Origin: Prevotella sp.
GTDB taxonomy: Bacteria; Bacteroidota; Bacteroidia; Bacteroidales; Bacteroidaceae
Assembly: GCA_021204735.1 (NCBI GenBank)
Contig: JAJPYV010000357.1
Coordinates: 1-6,780, forward strand
DNA length: 6,780 bases
Direction: 5' to 3'
Positions 6,684 through 6,780 of the stretch are shown here, piece after piece; within the stretch, counting starts at the first letter, position 1; each line of letters opens with the position of its first letter. Under the pieces are notes generated by a model. It was not told where the DNA came from. It made no database searches and was given only the letters and a program-made list of their open reading frames with translations. The translations under genes were made by a program, and so were the position numbers.

Positions 6684-6780
6684 CTACTCAAAATAACCGT
6701 TATTGAAGAACACATCTATCCCATTGTTGTATACGCTCTGGATCTCCTCTTGGGAGGCATTCCTTAATATGTTGCCACTG
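6684..6780 (-). CDS. C-terminal end of an unidentified protein (partial)
   Basis: A minus-strand frame open from the window edge to a TAG at 6684-6686 gives 31 residues, SGNILRNASQEEIQSVYNN then GIDVFFNNGYFE. The 3-bp gap to the next ATG marks it as the upstream gene of a tight two-gene operon. The fragment is too short to identify. An ATPase partner for the 183-aa protein is a reasonable guess from the usual context of such pairs, nothing more. Confidence 0.6.
   Translation of the reverse strand, partial: SGNILRNASQEEIQSVYNNGIDVFFNNGYFE

Noticed and set aside
1..6780. CRISPR array, tRNA or rRNA gene, insertion sequence or transposase
   Set aside because: No spaced direct repeats, cloverleaf-like or rRNA-like segments, or transposase motifs were seen on either strand by eye.

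Overview
The window is a 6.8 kb stretch of a bacterial defence island in which every supported gene is on the minus strand, so transcription runs from position 6780 towards 1. The likely host is a Bacteroidota member, probably of the Bacteroidales. This rests on a TAnnTTTG-type -7 element upstream of the first methyltransferase, weak or absent Shine-Dalgarno sequences at most starts, and protein types common in gut Bacteroidales. The host call is an inference, because no marker gene is present.

Right end (6129-6780): the last 31 codons of an unidentified gene are followed after 3 bp by a 183-aa protein with a possible TOPRIM-like acidic motif (E21, D58-x-D60). The tight spacing suggests a two-gene operon. 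A non-coding stretch of about 360 bp (5772-6128) follows. It holds a perfect 18-bp palindrome and a strong Shine-Dalgarno-like sequence with no convincing gene after it.

Middle (4023-5771): an Abi-alpha (DUF4393) protein is followed after 57 bp by a 301-aa protein of unknown function with a VKHxR-containing helical core. The start of each gene is revised here to an internal ATG. Both genes are AT-rich compared with the left end.

Left end (1-3919): a restriction-modification operon. Two complete but different DNA cytosine-5 methyltransferases overlap by 11 bp. The second overlaps the start of an McrB-like AAA+ restriction ATPase by 1 bp (TGATG). Two m5C methyltransferases plus an McrB-like motor is the layout of the LlaJI and BsuMI systems. 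In those systems the methyltransferases protect the host sites, the AAA+ subunit recognises DNA and translocates or signals, and a LlaJI/McrC-type nuclease cuts. That nuclease gene would be expected just beyond position 1.

The most notable observation is that the McrB-like gene is broken by a one-base frameshift at about position 238, immediately before its sensor-1 motif. The correct frame resumes in the other register and stays open to the window edge with fully conserved motifs. Either the restriction arm has been lost recently (leaving an orphan methylation system), the assembly has an error, or the site is a +1 recoding site.
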